From NCBI GenBank assembly GCA_015183035.1, contig JACZZP010000008.1, positions 2,170,001 through 2,234,000 of the forward strand: a stretch of DNA of 64,000 nt. The letters run 5' to 3'. The position numbers and the translations under genes were made by a program. The notes below the pieces were generated by a model. It was not told where the DNA came from. It did no database searches and worked only from the letters and a program-made list of their open reading frames with translations. Source of the DNA: Meloidogyne chitwoodi (taxonomy: Eukaryota; Nematoda; Chromadorea; Rhabditida; Meloidogynidae). Of this stretch, positions 34,322 through 49,963 are shown piece after piece (the first letter of the stretch is position 1; each line of letters opens with the position of its first letter).

Positions 34322-34711
34322 AATTAAGATATGTTAAAAATAAAAAATAAAAACAATTAAAAAATCTAGAAAAATATGTACTTAAAATAATTTAATTCAA
34401 AAAACTCTAATGTCTTTTGTCTAATTTTAATAAAAGAATATGCAAAAAGAAGAGTACAGCAAGAGAATAAAAGAAAAAAGAAAATAGTATAGATAAACAC
34501 AAAAAGGTTGATGATTTGTATTTATTTAATATTTTTGACATTTTGAAATTTAGGATGCATTATATTACAAATTGGAAATGTCATAATACCAACTTTTTTC
34601 TAGAAAATGTTTAATGTTTTTGAATAAGTTTTTAAATTTATTTTTTAATTCTTTAAAATATTTTTTAAGCAAAAGTGTTGTGTATATTCTATTTATAAAT
34701 ATTGACTAATA
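34322..34711. other. divergent intergenic region (acidic protein / golgin)
   Basis: A 390-bp AT-rich spacer that must hold the promoters of both flanking genes. No element recognised. Confidence 0.5.
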
Positions 34712-37700
34712 ATGAATAATTGGCTACAAAATATAAAAGGACAAATTACTGAACTTGCAACCGAAGTTTTGAATGATGCAACAGAAGAAGGGCAAGTATC
34801 TACGACTAGTGAACTTCAAGTAATTTTTATTTTTAAAATTGGATTATTTATTTATTTATTAACTTTAAGATTGAAAAGAAAAAATCTACAGAATGTGAAC
34901 TCCTTTATTTGACTGAAAAAGCAAAATGCGAAGCTTTAGAGAAAAAGTTGAATGAACTTGAAGAGCAACTATATAGTATTAGTATTGAAGGTGATGCCGT
35001 AAAAGAGAAATTTGTGGGAATGGTTTCAGATAGAGATGAAATTATTCGAAGACTTGAGGTTTCTTTTTAAATTAGAATTAATTAAAATGTGCATTTTTTA
35101 GAGAGAAATGGAAAGAATAAAATTTAATCAAGAACATAGTCAAGAAGGGAGTTTTCAAAATATTGAACTAAATTCTGATTTGACATCTAGAGAAGGAGTG
35201 GAATCGGTTTTTTTTTATTAATCCTTTATTTTTTATTTAAATAATTTAGATGGCCATTCAAATTTCTAAACTCAAAGAGAAGCACGAAAACGAAATTTCA
35301 GCAATTTTGGCTGTCCATGCTTCCAATGTTAAACAATTGAGCGTTGATTATGAAAGAAGAATTGAACAACTTGAGGTTTTTAAACTATTTTAAAGTTAGA
35401 GTAAAAATTGTTAAAAACATGGATATTTATTATTGACATTTGTTATGTGGTAGTTTTGGTGCAGTGGTCTAATGCCCGGGTTTTACTTTGTTTAGGGTGT
35501 GGTTCGAATCCCACACCTTTTGGGTTTGAGATTTTTTAATTTTTCTTCATTTATTTGGATTTTAGAAATTTTAGACTTTAAAAAAATAATTTAAAAATAT
35601 TATTTTCTTTTTTAGGCTTGGAATGCTTTGAATTTAACCGAACCAATCTCTGACAACCATGATAAATTATTGGCTGATTTTAACGCATTAAAAGTAGAAA
35701 ATGATGCTAAAAACGATGAGGTTTTTCGTAAATTAAAATTTGTTTAAATTTAATTATATATAGATTTTCTCATTATCTTCTCAAATGGAAACTAAAAATG
35801 CACAAATTTCTCAACTTGAAGAAAATTTAAATAAATTAGTAAAAGAGAAAAGTGAAGAACAACATCAAGAAATTGAACGTTTGAGAACACTAAATGAGGA
35901 ATTAATTGCTAAAATGGAAATTTTGGAAAATCAAGAAAGTGTTGAGACTTGTAAAATTGATTCTGAAAAGAAAACTGAATTAGGTTTAATTTTTAAAAAT
36001 TATTAAATTTATTTTAGTTTAAATTTTAAGCTTTAAAAGAAACAGAAACAAAACTTGAAATTTCTGAACAAGAATTGAATAAATATAAAAATGATCAAAT
36101 AAAGCTTGACAATGATTTGACAAATCTTAAATTAGATTTGGAAGAAACTAAGGCAAAATCTGAAGAAAACGAAAAGGCTTTGATGGTAAAAAAGTTTTTT
36201 TTAATTATTTAAGAATTTTTCTAAAATAAAAAAAAAAATATTTTAGGAAGAAATTGACTCTTTACGCGAGGTATTAGAATCAACAAAAAGTGAAAAAGTA
36301 GATTTAATTGTTAATTATAATGATTCAATGGAAGAAATGAATAAAGAATTGACAACTTTAAAGGAATCTAATTTAAAATTAATTGAGGTTTTTTAATTTT
36401 TTTTTTAATTAAAAATATTTTTTAAAGGAGAATTCTGACCTTAAAGTTACTCTTTCTGACCTTAAAAATATTAAACTTTTATTAAATGTGAGTGAAGATA
36501 ATTTTTCTAGTCTTAAAGAAAAATTTATTAAAATGGAAGAGGAACAATTTAATGAGGTTTTTTTTAAAAATATTTAAAATTAAATTAATTTATTTTAGAT
36601 TGAAGAAATAAAGCAAGAAAGAGATGTTTTAAGACAACAAATTGAAGAAATGAGTGAAGAATGTAGACGAAATGAAGAAAAATTGTTAACTGGAAGTGAA
36701 GAGTTTATTAAGGTTTTTTTTTAATTAATTTAATAATTTTTTATTAAATATTTTTAAAGCCTTCAAGTGATTCTGAAACTTCAAATAATGCAGATTGGGA
36801 AAAAATGGGAAAAGAAGAAATTGAAGGAGTTTCAAGCAGTACAACAACTACAACTAGTGAAACAAAAGATTCTAGTAGTAATAGAGGAGATGTTAAATAT
36901 TTGAGGAAAAGAAAAGTAGAAATATTAGAACAGGTTTTCTTTTTTTTTTTTGAATTTTTTGGAGAATTTATTTTTGTTTTTAAAATTTTTGACGTGAATT
37001 TTCTAGCTATAAAACAGTCAAAAAAATTAAAAACATTTAAAACATGTTTTAATATACTTAATTTTGTTTGAATAGAGTCAATATTTCCTTTATTGACTGT
37101 CAATTCTTCTTTTTTTCACGAAAATTTTTTAAATGTTTTTTTATATTTAATTTTAAAAAGTGTCAAAGCCTTCTTTTTTTAAAATTAATTTTATTATTTA
37201 TTTTAAAGAGTATACAAACAGACCAATCATTATCTTCTTTTTCTTCTTCTTCTCAAAATACTGAATTAATTCAATTAAGAGATGAATTGACTTGTTTAAC
37301 TAATAAAATAGATAAATTAGAAGAACAACTTGCTATTGAAGAAATGAATAAAAGACAAATTTTGGAAGAAAAAGAAAAATTATTTGAAGAGGTTTTTTAA
37401 TTTAAATTAAATTTAATTTTAAAATTAAGTTGTGTAATAAAGAAAAGGAAATTAATCAATTAAATGATGAATTTAATTGTTTAAAAAATAAAAATGAAAT
37501 TGCTGAATTTAAAGAGGTTTATTTTTTAAAAATAAAAATTTAAAAAATAAAAATTTAAGAATTCTGAGGATTTAAAATTAAAAAAAATTTTGGAAGAAAA
37601 AGAAAAAATAAATGAGCAAATGACCAAATTATTAGAAGAAAATGAAGCATTAAAAAATTCATTTTGTGAAGAAATGACTAATTTAAAAATTGAAAATGAA

Positions 37701-40005
37701 CAAAAAATGGAAAATTTGAATAAAATATTTGATGATGAAAAGAATGAATTTAAAGTAAAAGAAGTATATTTTGAAGAAGAAAATAAAAAGGTTTTTTTTT
37801 TAATTTTTTAAATTAATTTTTTTTTATTTTTTGAGGGTTATTTTGACTTCTTTTTTAAAATTAATTTTTTAATTTTTTCAGTATTTGTCAAATTTGAGTT
37901 CATTAAATAATGAAAATTTACAATTAAAATCTTTATTAGAAAATAAACATGAAGAATGTCAACAATATTATTTTAAATTGGAAGAATTTTCTAAAAATTG
38001 TCAAAATTTAAAACAAAAATTAGAAGAAACTTTGAATGAATTTAAAAATAAAGAACAAGATTTGGAAATTAAAAATGGAAAAATTGCAAAATTAGAAAGT
38101 GAATTGGTTAGATTAAAAGAACATTTAATTGTAATTGAAGAAATTTCTTCTAAAGGTTTTTTTTTAAAATTTAATTACATTTTTTGGTCTTGTAGTTTTA
38201 TTTTTTGAGACTTTTCTTCTATTTTTCTTTTATTTAAGATTTATTATAAAAGTAAATGTTAAACGGTATGTTTTGGTATAGTGGTTAGAGTCCTTGACTT
38301 TATTTGGAAAGTGGCCTGGGTTCGAGTCCCTTTGGTGGTCAACACTTTTAATATTTAAATAAAAATGTTTTGATTAATTTTTAGAATTTTTTTAAGCATT
38401 TAATTTTTTTTAAATTTATTTTAGAATTTTTTAAAATTTTATTTTGCTTTTATAATATTTTTTCTAGAAGCAATAGCTTCAGAAGAGCGTGAAACAGAAT
38501 TACGTCGACAACTTAGAGAATTTAAAGATAAATTTGAAAATGATGAATCTTTAAATACAAAAAATTTAAAAAATTATACAAATGAATTGGAACAATTAAA
38601 AACTAATTTACAATTTTTAGAAACTGAAAAAAATGATTTGACCTCAATTTTAAATGAAAAGGAAAGTTGTTTGGCTGAAACAAAAAATGCTCTTTTAAAT
38701 TTACAAATTGTTTTGAAGGTTTGGAGTAAATTTTAATTTATTTTTTTTTTAAATTAAATAACTTTATTTTTTTTTATTTATTTAATAAATTATATATTTT
38801 TTTAGGATATTGCTGGTGAACAAAAAAGTGAAAAACTTTGTTTTGAAAGAGAAATTAAAGCTTTAAAAGATGAACGAAAGGTTTTTTATTTTATTAATTT
38901 TTTTTTATTATTAAAAGAATTTTTGGGGGAATTTTCTTTGTAATTTTTCTAAAATTTATTTTTTAATTATTATTTTTTTTAAAGAAAGAAAATGAAATAA
39001 TTAAACAATTTCAAATTAAAGAAGATGAATTAAAAATGACAAAAACAACAAATTTAGATAAATTAGAATATTTAGAATGTCAATTAAAAATAAAAAATGA
39101 TTTAATAGATGAATTAGAAAATCAATTGGAAGAATTTAGAATTTTACAAAATAAAAATTTAATAAATAATTCTTCACAAATAATAACAACAAATAATAAA
39201 AAGATTGATGATTCAACTTTAAAACAATTATTTTTATCTTTTTTTATAGCAGAAAAATCAAAACAACCTGAAATTGCTATTGTTATGTCTAAAATATTGG
39301 GTTATAATCAACAAGTTTTTTTTTTTCCTCCTCTATTAAATTAAATATTTTTATTCTTTGACCATTTTTAATGGTATAATAGTTTTAGAGATATTGAAAT
39401 ATTTTTTATTATTTGATATTTTGTTATTTTTTCTTTAATTTGTAGTAAAATATATAATAGTGAAAAATAATACAATATCTCTAAAAACACTACTGTTAAA
39501 AATGGTCAGACCCTCGAAATTTTTTCAAAATGGTCAGACCCACAAAATTTTTTCGAAATGGTCAGACCTACAAAATTTTCAAAATGGTCAAACACCCAAA
39601 ATTTTTCAAAATGTTCAACTGTCAAATTTAATTAAATCAATAATGTTCTTTATGTTTTTATCATTTTAGGAGCAAGAACAACTTCAAAAAGCAATAAATT
39701 CTTCATCTTATAATAATAATTCTTGGTTTACATTTGGCAGTTCACCCCAATCTTTTGCAAGGAAAGAAATTTCTCTAACTGAACAATTTATTAGATTCTT
39801 AGAGCAAGAATCAATTGATAATACTCGTTCAATGCTTGCCTTACCTGAGGTTTTTTCTCTTTAATTTTTAAATTTAATAAATAAAATTTAAAAATAAAAG
39901 AATTCCCCTCCTGGAAGAGCCTTTTTATTAGAAGAATCAACACTCTCAACTACATCTTTACGTTCTTCTTCTTCTACAGATTTAAAGTCAATATTAGATT
40001 CGTAA
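34712..40005 (+). CDS. TRIP11: GMAP-210/TRIP11-type golgin, long coiled coil with GRAB domain
   Basis: About twenty short exons from ATG 34712 to TAA 40003-40005 encode an almost continuous coiled coil. The N-terminus MNNWLQNIKGQITELATEVLN resembles the amphipathic lipid-packing-sensor start of GMAP-210 (WL..I.GQI...). The C-terminal exon at about 39199-39315 reads LKQLFLSFFIAEKSKQPEIA and VMSKILGYNQQEQEQL, matching the GRAB (ARF1-binding) domain at the C-terminal side of this golgin. The family tethers highly curved vesicles to the cis-Golgi and helps ciliary traffic. The body is K/E/N/L-rich with no globular domain. Two introns carry tRNA-like sequences, and the last long intron (39316-39669) carries a repeat block. 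Exon boundaries in the T-rich introns near 36935-37208 and 38160-38467 are less certain. Confidence 0.8.
35452..35517 (+). repeat. tRNA-like sequence in a golgin intron
   Basis: ttttggtgcagtggtcta (A-box-like) and gtgtggttcgaatcccacac (B box within a perfect T-arm-like stem) lie 45 bp apart, sense to the gene. No acceptor stem pairing, so not called as a functional tRNA. Confidence 0.6.
38271..38340 (+). repeat. tRNA-like sequence in a golgin intron
   Basis: ttggtatagtggttagagtc (A box as in Glu/Asp tRNAs) and gggttcgagtccc (B box) in sense orientation. The anticodon and acceptor arms are degenerate. Confidence 0.6.
39358..39625. repeat. inverted repeat plus tandem aaaatggtcaga repeat in the last long golgin intron
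   Basis: gaccatttttaatggtataatagttttagagat (39359) recurs in reverse complement as atctctaaaaacactactgttaaaaatggtc (39476-39507). It is followed by five tandem, diverging copies of a unit of about 27 bp, aaaatggtcagacc(c/t)..aaaatttttt(c). A related series (gacatttt.gaccg) lies at 11153-11205. Confidence 0.75.
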
Positions 40006-40263
40006 ATAGTGATTTTAATCGTTGCCTTTCTCGCAAAATTGTAATTATATATGTGTGATATTTTGAAATAAATTTTTATATTGATTGTTCTTTCATTTTT
40101 GCTGAGACTCTAGTGTCCTTTTGGATGAAATGTCATTTATTTAAAAATTAGACACTATGCCAAAGTTAGCGGATTTTTAAAATTACTGTAAACCTAGTCT
40201 ATTCCAAAAAATCAATATATCGATTTTATCGATTTTTGTTTCTGACATTTTGAAAAAATTTAA

Positions 40264-40779
40264 TGAAATTCTAAAAAATCAATAAAATCGATATATTGAT
40301 TTTTTAAAAGTTAAAAATATTTTAAAAATTATTCTCAAGTCCAAAAAATCGATAAAATCAATAAAATCGATATATTGATTTTTTAAAAGTTAAAAATATT
40401 TTAAAAATTATTCTCAAGTCCAAAAAATCGATAAAATCAATAAAATCGATATATTGATTTTTTAAAAGTTAAAAATATTTTAAAAATTATTCTCAAGTCC
40501 AAAAAATCGATAAAATCAATAAAATCGATATATTGATTTTTTAAAAGTTAAAAATATTTTAAAAATTATTCTCAAGTCCAAAAAATCGATAAAATCAATA
40601 AAATCGATATATTGATTTTTTAAAAGTTAAAAATATTTTAAAAATTATTCTCAAGTCCAAAAAATCGATAAAATCAATAAAATCGATATATTGATTTTTT
40701 AAAAGTTAAAAATATTTTAAAAATTATTCTCAAGTCCAAAAAATCGATAAAATCAATAAAATCGATATATTGATTTTCA
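40264..40779. repeat. 79-bp tandem satellite, about 6.5 copies
   Basis: Copies begin with ctcaagtccaaaaaatcg at 40334, 40413, 40492, 40571, 40650 and 40729, exactly 79 bp apart, with essentially no differences. A partial leading copy starts at 40264. Each unit contains atcgatatattgat and neighbouring aatcgataaaatcaa. An inverted relative (atcaatatatcgattttatcgat) lies upstream at 40211-40233. Confidence 0.95.
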
Positions 40780-41029
40780 ATTTATTCAAGACAATAAACA
40801 ATGCTTTATCTATGTCAAAATTTATAATACAGTAATCTATCGTATATAATAAAGCATTGAGGGAATATAATAATACGAATATTACATGTAAAAATAGAAA
40901 GAATATTTAAGAAATAAGGAAAATTTGGATTTTATATAAAAATGGGAAACTTTTTGGTCATAAGTTGTAGATTTGTAATTGAAAAAGTATAAAAATGACC
41001 AAAAAACCCTTCACATTTAAAAGTACATT

Positions 41030-41104
41030 TGCGTGTTGTAATTTACTCATTTTCACAGAGTTTAATGGAAATTTAGGAGTCATGGGTTCGAACCCGCTCG
41101 GAGG
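41030..41104 (+). repeat. tRNA-like remnant downstream of rme-1
   Basis: gtcatgggttcgaacccgctcgg contains a B box. The surrounding 70 bp resembles the reverse complement of 6480-6545, beyond the EHD part of the chimera. Confidence 0.5.
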
Positions 41105-41315
41105 AAATATTTTTTATTTTAAACAATTTGGTGTTTTATTAGTTTAAAAGTCTTTAGTTTTGAATATTATCGTTTAGAAAATTACTTAAATAATATTAAA
41201 CCCTGTGAAAACAAGAAAAACTGAAAAAATTCGAATCACACAACCTTTTTTCTCTCATTATCCCAAAATATTGACAAAAATCTTATTTAATTTAACCTTC
41301 AAGTAATCTTCTATT

Positions 41316-44742
<3,427 letters not shown>

Positions 44743-46480
44743 TTTGTTAAAATTTAATTTTTAATGTCTCTAGAAAAATTAAAAAATTAGCAACACTTTT
44801 GCGAATTAAACAAATCAATAAAATTAAAAAAATTAAATATTACTTAATAATCATTTAATTTTCTTATCTAAATAAACACGTAAACATTCACTTTTTATGT
44901 GGTCATTAAGTGAAAATTAGAGAAAAAGGGGAATTAAACAAATATAAAAGTATATTAAATTTAGGCAAAAAATAAGAATAAAATAAAAAATAATAATAAA
45001 ACAAGTTATAAATCGTGGCAAATACACAAAAATGATGAAATATATAAAACGAGAATTATTAAAAGTAGAAGAAAAAATAATAATAATATTTATTTGCAAA
45101 AATTAATACTTTTTACTTGTAAATTTTACACAAGTTTATACATAAATTAGGGAAAAAAGTCCAAAAAACAAAGTTAAAAATCAAATAATTTTTTTTAACT
45201 TTTTTCCCAAGTTTTGTTTAGTGAAAAATGTCACTTAAACTAAAAAAAAATATTTATGAGTCATTCATAAATTTACTTAAAAAAACTAAAGATCAATAAA
45301 TACAAGTAATTCAATCTCTCTTTTTGGATTATATTTTTGTTTAAAATTCACCTACATTTAAATCTTTAAAAATAACTCGCGATTCTCTAACTTTGTAAAA
45401 CAGCAATAAATAAATTAAGAACAAATTTCATTACAAAAATTGAAAAAAAAATTTTGCGCTAGCGCAGGAAAAAAAGAAGAAAATGTTTAACGAAATAAAA
45501 ATTAAAGAGAAAGAAGAATAGGTTAAAAAAACGATCACGGAAAAAAAACGATCGAATTGCGGGAAAATACACGAAAAAGAGAAGAGAAAAGTTTGTTCTT
45601 TTCTTTTTGTGGATTTAAAAATAAATATATTTATTGGTATTATTATTATACACGTGTTTAATAAAAGAATTTTAAATAAAATATATATAATTGTTTAGGA
45701 AAGATTAAAAACGAACATTAAAATAAAGTTGATATTTTGAATTTTAGATTTATTGAATAATTTTTATAAAGTTGATATTATGAAAGAAAAAGGGTATAAA
45801 TATTTCATAATACATAAAGTGCATTTTGAGTCTAAAGAATATTCATAAATAAAACAGAAAAATCAGAACTTTAAATTAAAAGAAAACACAAAAATCAGAA
45901 CTTTAAATTAAAAGAAAACACAAAAATCAGAACTCTAAATCAAAAAGTAAACAAATCAAAACAAAAACACACACTGTTAAATAAAAACCAGAATTATAAA
46001 AAATACAAAATTCTGACTTGTCAAAAACAACAATAAATACACAAATTAATTTCTCGTGTATTTTAGGGAGTGAGGATTAATAAAATAAATATACGTGGAG
46101 AAAATACATAAAAAAGAAACAAGCATACATTTATATAGTAATATATTGATTTATTAATATAATATTTATGTATTTTCTGTTAGGGAGACGATTTTACAAA
46201 GAGATTTATTTTATTTAATCTTAATAATATTTATTTATTAAAAATAAATGTTTTGACTTGCAATAAAAATATATTACCATTTTTTATAAAAAAATAATAT
46301 TTATTTTTGCAAATTATTTTTTCAAAAGATATATTTAAATAAAAAAATACAAAATTAAAATTATTTATTTTAAAAAAATATTAAATTATTATGTATTAAA
46401 TCTTATTAAAAAAAATAACCTATTTTTAAGCGAATTTTTTTTTTCATAGAAAAAATTAAATTAATAAAAAAATTGTTTTT
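44743..46480. other. intergenic region, no gene seen
   Basis: Upstream of rme-1 and downstream of the propeller gene. Contains a tandem repeat (45857-45950), a gcgctagcgc palindrome near 45458, and AT-rich DNA. About 2 kb around here (roughly 44840-46885) is missing from the duplicated block at 54289-56347. Confidence 0.55.
45857..45950. repeat. tandem repeat, three copies of aaaaatcagaactttaaattaaaag
   Basis: Period near 31 bp. It is the reverse-complement relative of the ttctgatttttgt motif seen in the Gremlin-like intron. Confidence 0.75.
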
Positions 46481-48071
46481 TTATTTTTCGTCAGGCGTCC
46501 ATGTAGATCCATCTAATTTAATTGATTCTATCCAATCATCACAAATGCTTGTACCTTCCTAAAAATTCATAAAAAGTAAAAGAAAGAAAAACATATAATT
46601 TTTTAAATAAGAATATTAGGGAGAAAATTCCAAAATAAATTTTTGAATGAAAAAACATCACAAAAATAAAGCCTAATAAATTTAATAAATTTAAAAAATA
46701 AAAAACCTCATCCAAAACAATTCCACTACAAGCAATAACAGCTTCTTCATCTTCTCCATTTTTTAATGTAAAACCATTTCCAATATAATCATCAATTTTT
46801 GCTGATATTTCAATAAAATTACCATTTTTATCAAATTTTTGAAATCTTCCAGTTTTATCCATTATTAATAAATTTATATTTTTATTACAAGAACGCATAC
46901 ATCGAGGAAAGAATATTTGGCCTTTTTCTTTTCCACAGGACGAAAATGGTTTTCCAATAAGTTGACCAGTTTTGATGTTTAATAATTTTATTGATTGTCT
47001 AAAAAATATTTAATTTGTTCAATTTAAATAAAAACAAACTTTGAATAAATATTTACAGGAAGTGAAGCGACTGACACAGCCAATGTCTCATCATCTAAAT
47101 TAATAAAAAAAATTTTAAAAATTAAAAAAATAAACCTAATAAACATAAGGATTGGAAACACTCATCAAAAGAAGAAGCAAACTCATCCCATGCTGATGGG
47201 AAATCAATGTGTGATCTTTAATTTAAAAATTTTATTTTTAATATTTTTTCAACATTTCTGATCTTTTATTAAAATTAAAAAAAACCTCCAAATAATAGAT
47301 TCATCCATTCCCCCTGACTTATTATGTTCTTCTTGTTCAGAAGACTTCATTTGTTTTGTCATAAATAAATCACCCTGTTTAGTTATTGCTAAACTTTGTA
47401 CTTTTCCTTCTATAAAACTTTCATGTTCAACATTTCCAGATTGATCTAATATTCGAAATTGAATTAATTCTGAATCACCAGTTACATAAATTAACTGAAA
47501 ATGTGAATTAATTAAAGAAAAATAATTATTTATTGACTTTTATGAGTAAAATTATTTAAAAAAACTTTTGAAAATTATTTAAGAATTTTAAAAGTTACTA
47601 AAAAACATTTGTCAGAAAAACAAATGAAAACCCATCAACGGGTCTCGAACCCTCACACATCACCACCAAAAGTCAAGAAACAACACACTTAACCACAAAC
47701 AAACAACTTTAATAATCAATAAAAAAGAACTTATGTTTCAGCCAAAAATCCAACAAACTATTAAAATTCTTAAAAATAAACCTTTGATTTAAAAAGTAAA
47801 ATTTGAGGATAAGCAGCAATTTTTTTCGGAAAATCATTTTTCATTGAAAATAGCAGCTTTTTTGATGTCGAGTCAAACTTAAAAAGTCCTCCTTTGCTAG
47901 AAACCCATAAATTGTTTGATTCATCTTAATTAAATAAATTAAAATAATTTAATTAAATAAATTAAAACCAAAACAAATATTATAAGGTATTACTGCCTCT
48001 TCTGGTGTTAAATGATACATCATTTCTTTAATTCTTTGATGATTTGAAGTTTTGGAAGGATTTTCTGGCAT
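46481..48071 (-). CDS. beta-propeller (NHL-like) protein of unknown role
   Basis: From ATG 48071 (MPENPSKTSNHQRIKEMMYHL) to TAA 46481-46483. Segments such as DESNNLWVSSKGGLFKFD, LIYVTGDSELIQFRILDQSG, QSLAITKQGDLFMTKQ, SIKLLNIKTGQLIGKPF and NLLIMDKTGRFQKFDKNGNFIE repeat the strand pattern of NHL/propeller blades (hydrophobic-turn-LWVxxxxGLxxFD). No catalytic or RING/B-box module is visible. A nearly identical but 3'-truncated copy lies at 55131-56347, and an intron of both copies carries the same tRNA-like element. The product is probably a scaffold; the assignment is by pattern only. Confidence 0.65.
47631..47702 (-). repeat. tRNA-like sequence in an intron of the propeller gene
   Basis: Minus strand TTTGTGGTTAAGTGTG (A box) and GAGGGTTCGAGACCC (B box), sense to the gene. 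Duplicated at 55941-56010. Confidence 0.6.
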
Positions 48072-49093
48072 TTTTATTAAATCTTCTTAAACGCTAAAAA
48101 TGATTAATTTTTAATGACATAAAAAGTCAAAAAAAAAACCAAAAATCAACTTTTGTTTGTAAAAATAAAAAACCAAAAATCAATTAAAATTAAAGATTTT
48201 GGCATTCTATTTAATTAATTTTAAAAAGGTATAGTTGAGTCGTAAATAAAAATGTAATGCTTCTACGAGAAAAATATTATTAAAAAATAACAAAAAATTT
48301 AAATAAATTAGCGAAAAGGTTTAAAGCTCAAATGGATGCAAAAAAATCCAAGAATCTTAAATTAAAAATTTAATGTAAAATTGCAAAAATAAAACAAAAA
48401 TTAAAAATAATTCTGTCAATTATAGAACAACTGACAATTAACTTTTTCACATAAACAATTTTTTAAGAGAATGGATAATTAAGTTATACACCCTAAAAGT
48501 GGTCAGCACAATCACATGCAATGAAAAGCATACAATTTTTTATTATAATGGACCCTGATACATATATACAAGAGACTCTAATCTCATTACTCCAAAAATC
48601 AAAAGTAAAATGAATAAAAGGATTCAGAAATTTGAATCACTTTTACATATCGACAGATTAAAGCTCAAAATTAAGAAAAACACTAACCTTGGATGTTTAA
48701 TTAGCAAAGAACGATCAATATAAAAATGACCAGCTTTTGATTTTTATCAATCGAATGAACTGTAAATTCAGTCAAAAAATTTAAGAAAAATCATTAAATT
48801 AAAAACCTCTTCTGTTCTATTGAGAAAGAAAATTCATTTACCAAAAGATCCGCCAGCTGGTTTGCCAATGCTTTACAATTGCAAAATTTTAATTAAAAAT
48901 TCTCTGATGAAAAACAAGATCTGTTTGAAATATTAAAATATTAAACTTGGCAATAATATTATATAAATAAAAACAACAACAACAATTTTATTCAACAAAA
49001 TTCACGAGAAAAAACAATAAACATCAACGATCCTTAAAATCGTTTAAAAATTCCAAATCTTTTCCTGCTATTCCAGCACATAAGAGAATTTGC
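48072..49093. other. intergenic region with an exon-like remnant
   Basis: Mostly AT-rich. On the minus strand near 48807-48885 an open stretch encodes ALANQLADLLVNEFSFSIEQ before a GT donor. A diverged counterpart (VELASELLVKEFSFSAEYKR) lies near 56640-56705. Each reaches a stop soon after the next AG, so they look like remnants of a duplicated small gene. Near 49020-49090 the terminal codons of the next gene (DLEFLN..KDR, stop) are tandemly repeated. Confidence 0.45.
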
Positions 49094-49963
49094 TCATCGA
49101 TCTTTATACTCGTTCAAAAATTCCAAATCATTATTCAAAACAAGTGAACGCAGACCAAGAAAACCTGCATCAAATGTAGTCAAAAACTGTTCGCGATATT
49201 CTAGGATCAATTCTAAGAGTCTTTTGACGATAAGCATTTGTTCAGAAGTAGCTGCTATCATCTAAAAATTATTAAAAATTAGAAATTTAAAAATGTTTTC
49301 TAAATCTAAAAATTTTTCTTTTAAATATTTTGCAACTTTGTGCAAAATATCTAAATTTGCAAAAATAAATTATGCTATAAAATATCTTAATTTTATTTAT
49401 ATAATTAAAACTAACAACGTCTTTAGCATCAGTGAACAAAACATCATTAAATGAAGTAGTAAATTGATTAATCCTATCTTTTAATTGTTGATTTCCATTT
49501 TTCTGCCCAAAAAACTCGACAAACGAAAAAATATCTAAAATTAAAAAATACACAAATATATCAATCAAGAAAATTAAACCTTTAAACAACAGATTTAAGT
49601 GGTCACGAATATCCGCAAATTCTCCTGTTTTAACTTTAGCGCACCTTACACTGGTCCTATTCAAATTGAAAATACCAAGTTCAACACATTCAAAAAACTA
49701 AAATTATAAAAATAAATTTTTCATTTATCGTCCTTTAGAGTACCCTTCAAAAGCCAATCAATTTTTGGGTATTTTTTAAAATATTATTATAGAAAACTTG
49801 CTTTTTTATAGTTTCTTTTATAGTCAATTATCCAATCCTTTTGTTTTTTTAATACAAAAATATCAAAACTTAAAGAAACACGCAAAGTTGACAACTTTAT
49901 TTTTAAAGGAAGTATATTAGTAATCTCAACTATTAATTCAATAGGAGGACTAATACTTTTCAT
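49094..49963 (-). CDS. small helical protein of unknown function, paralogue A
   Basis: Four exons on the minus strand: 49802-49963, 49580-49697, 49416-49534 and 49094-49261, ending in TGA. The product, about 188 residues, begins MKSISPPIELIVEITNILPL, contains a hydrophobic/aromatic segment (RVSLSFDIFVLKKQKDW), and is helical to the end (MLIVKRLLELILEYREQFL, DLEFLNEYKDR). The intron after DYKRNYKK appears to use a GC donor (GCAAGT); the paralogue at 57935-58874 has GTAAAT at the same place. I do not recognise the family. An upstream minus-strand ATG frame near 50184 (MNIAQGQAAQVVPLD) may be a 5' exon, but its phase does not fit. Confidence 0.55.

Larger units (their letters stand above)
40006..41315. 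other. convergent intergenic region containing a satellite
   Basis: Lies between the golgin (+) and rme-1 (-). Holds the 79-bp satellite (40264-40779) and the tRNA-like element at 41030-41104. No gene. Confidence 0.6.

Noticed and set aside
34322..34711. Operon linking the acidic FGDFE protein and the golgin
   Set aside because: The two genes are divergent, so they cannot be one transcription unit.
38271..38340. Functional tRNA gene
   Set aside because: A and B boxes are present, but the T-stem has mismatches and no seven-base acceptor stem can be formed; the same holds for the other tRNA-like sites.
40264..40779. CRISPR array
   Set aside because: The 79-bp units are contiguous without variable spacers and lie in a eukaryotic genome.
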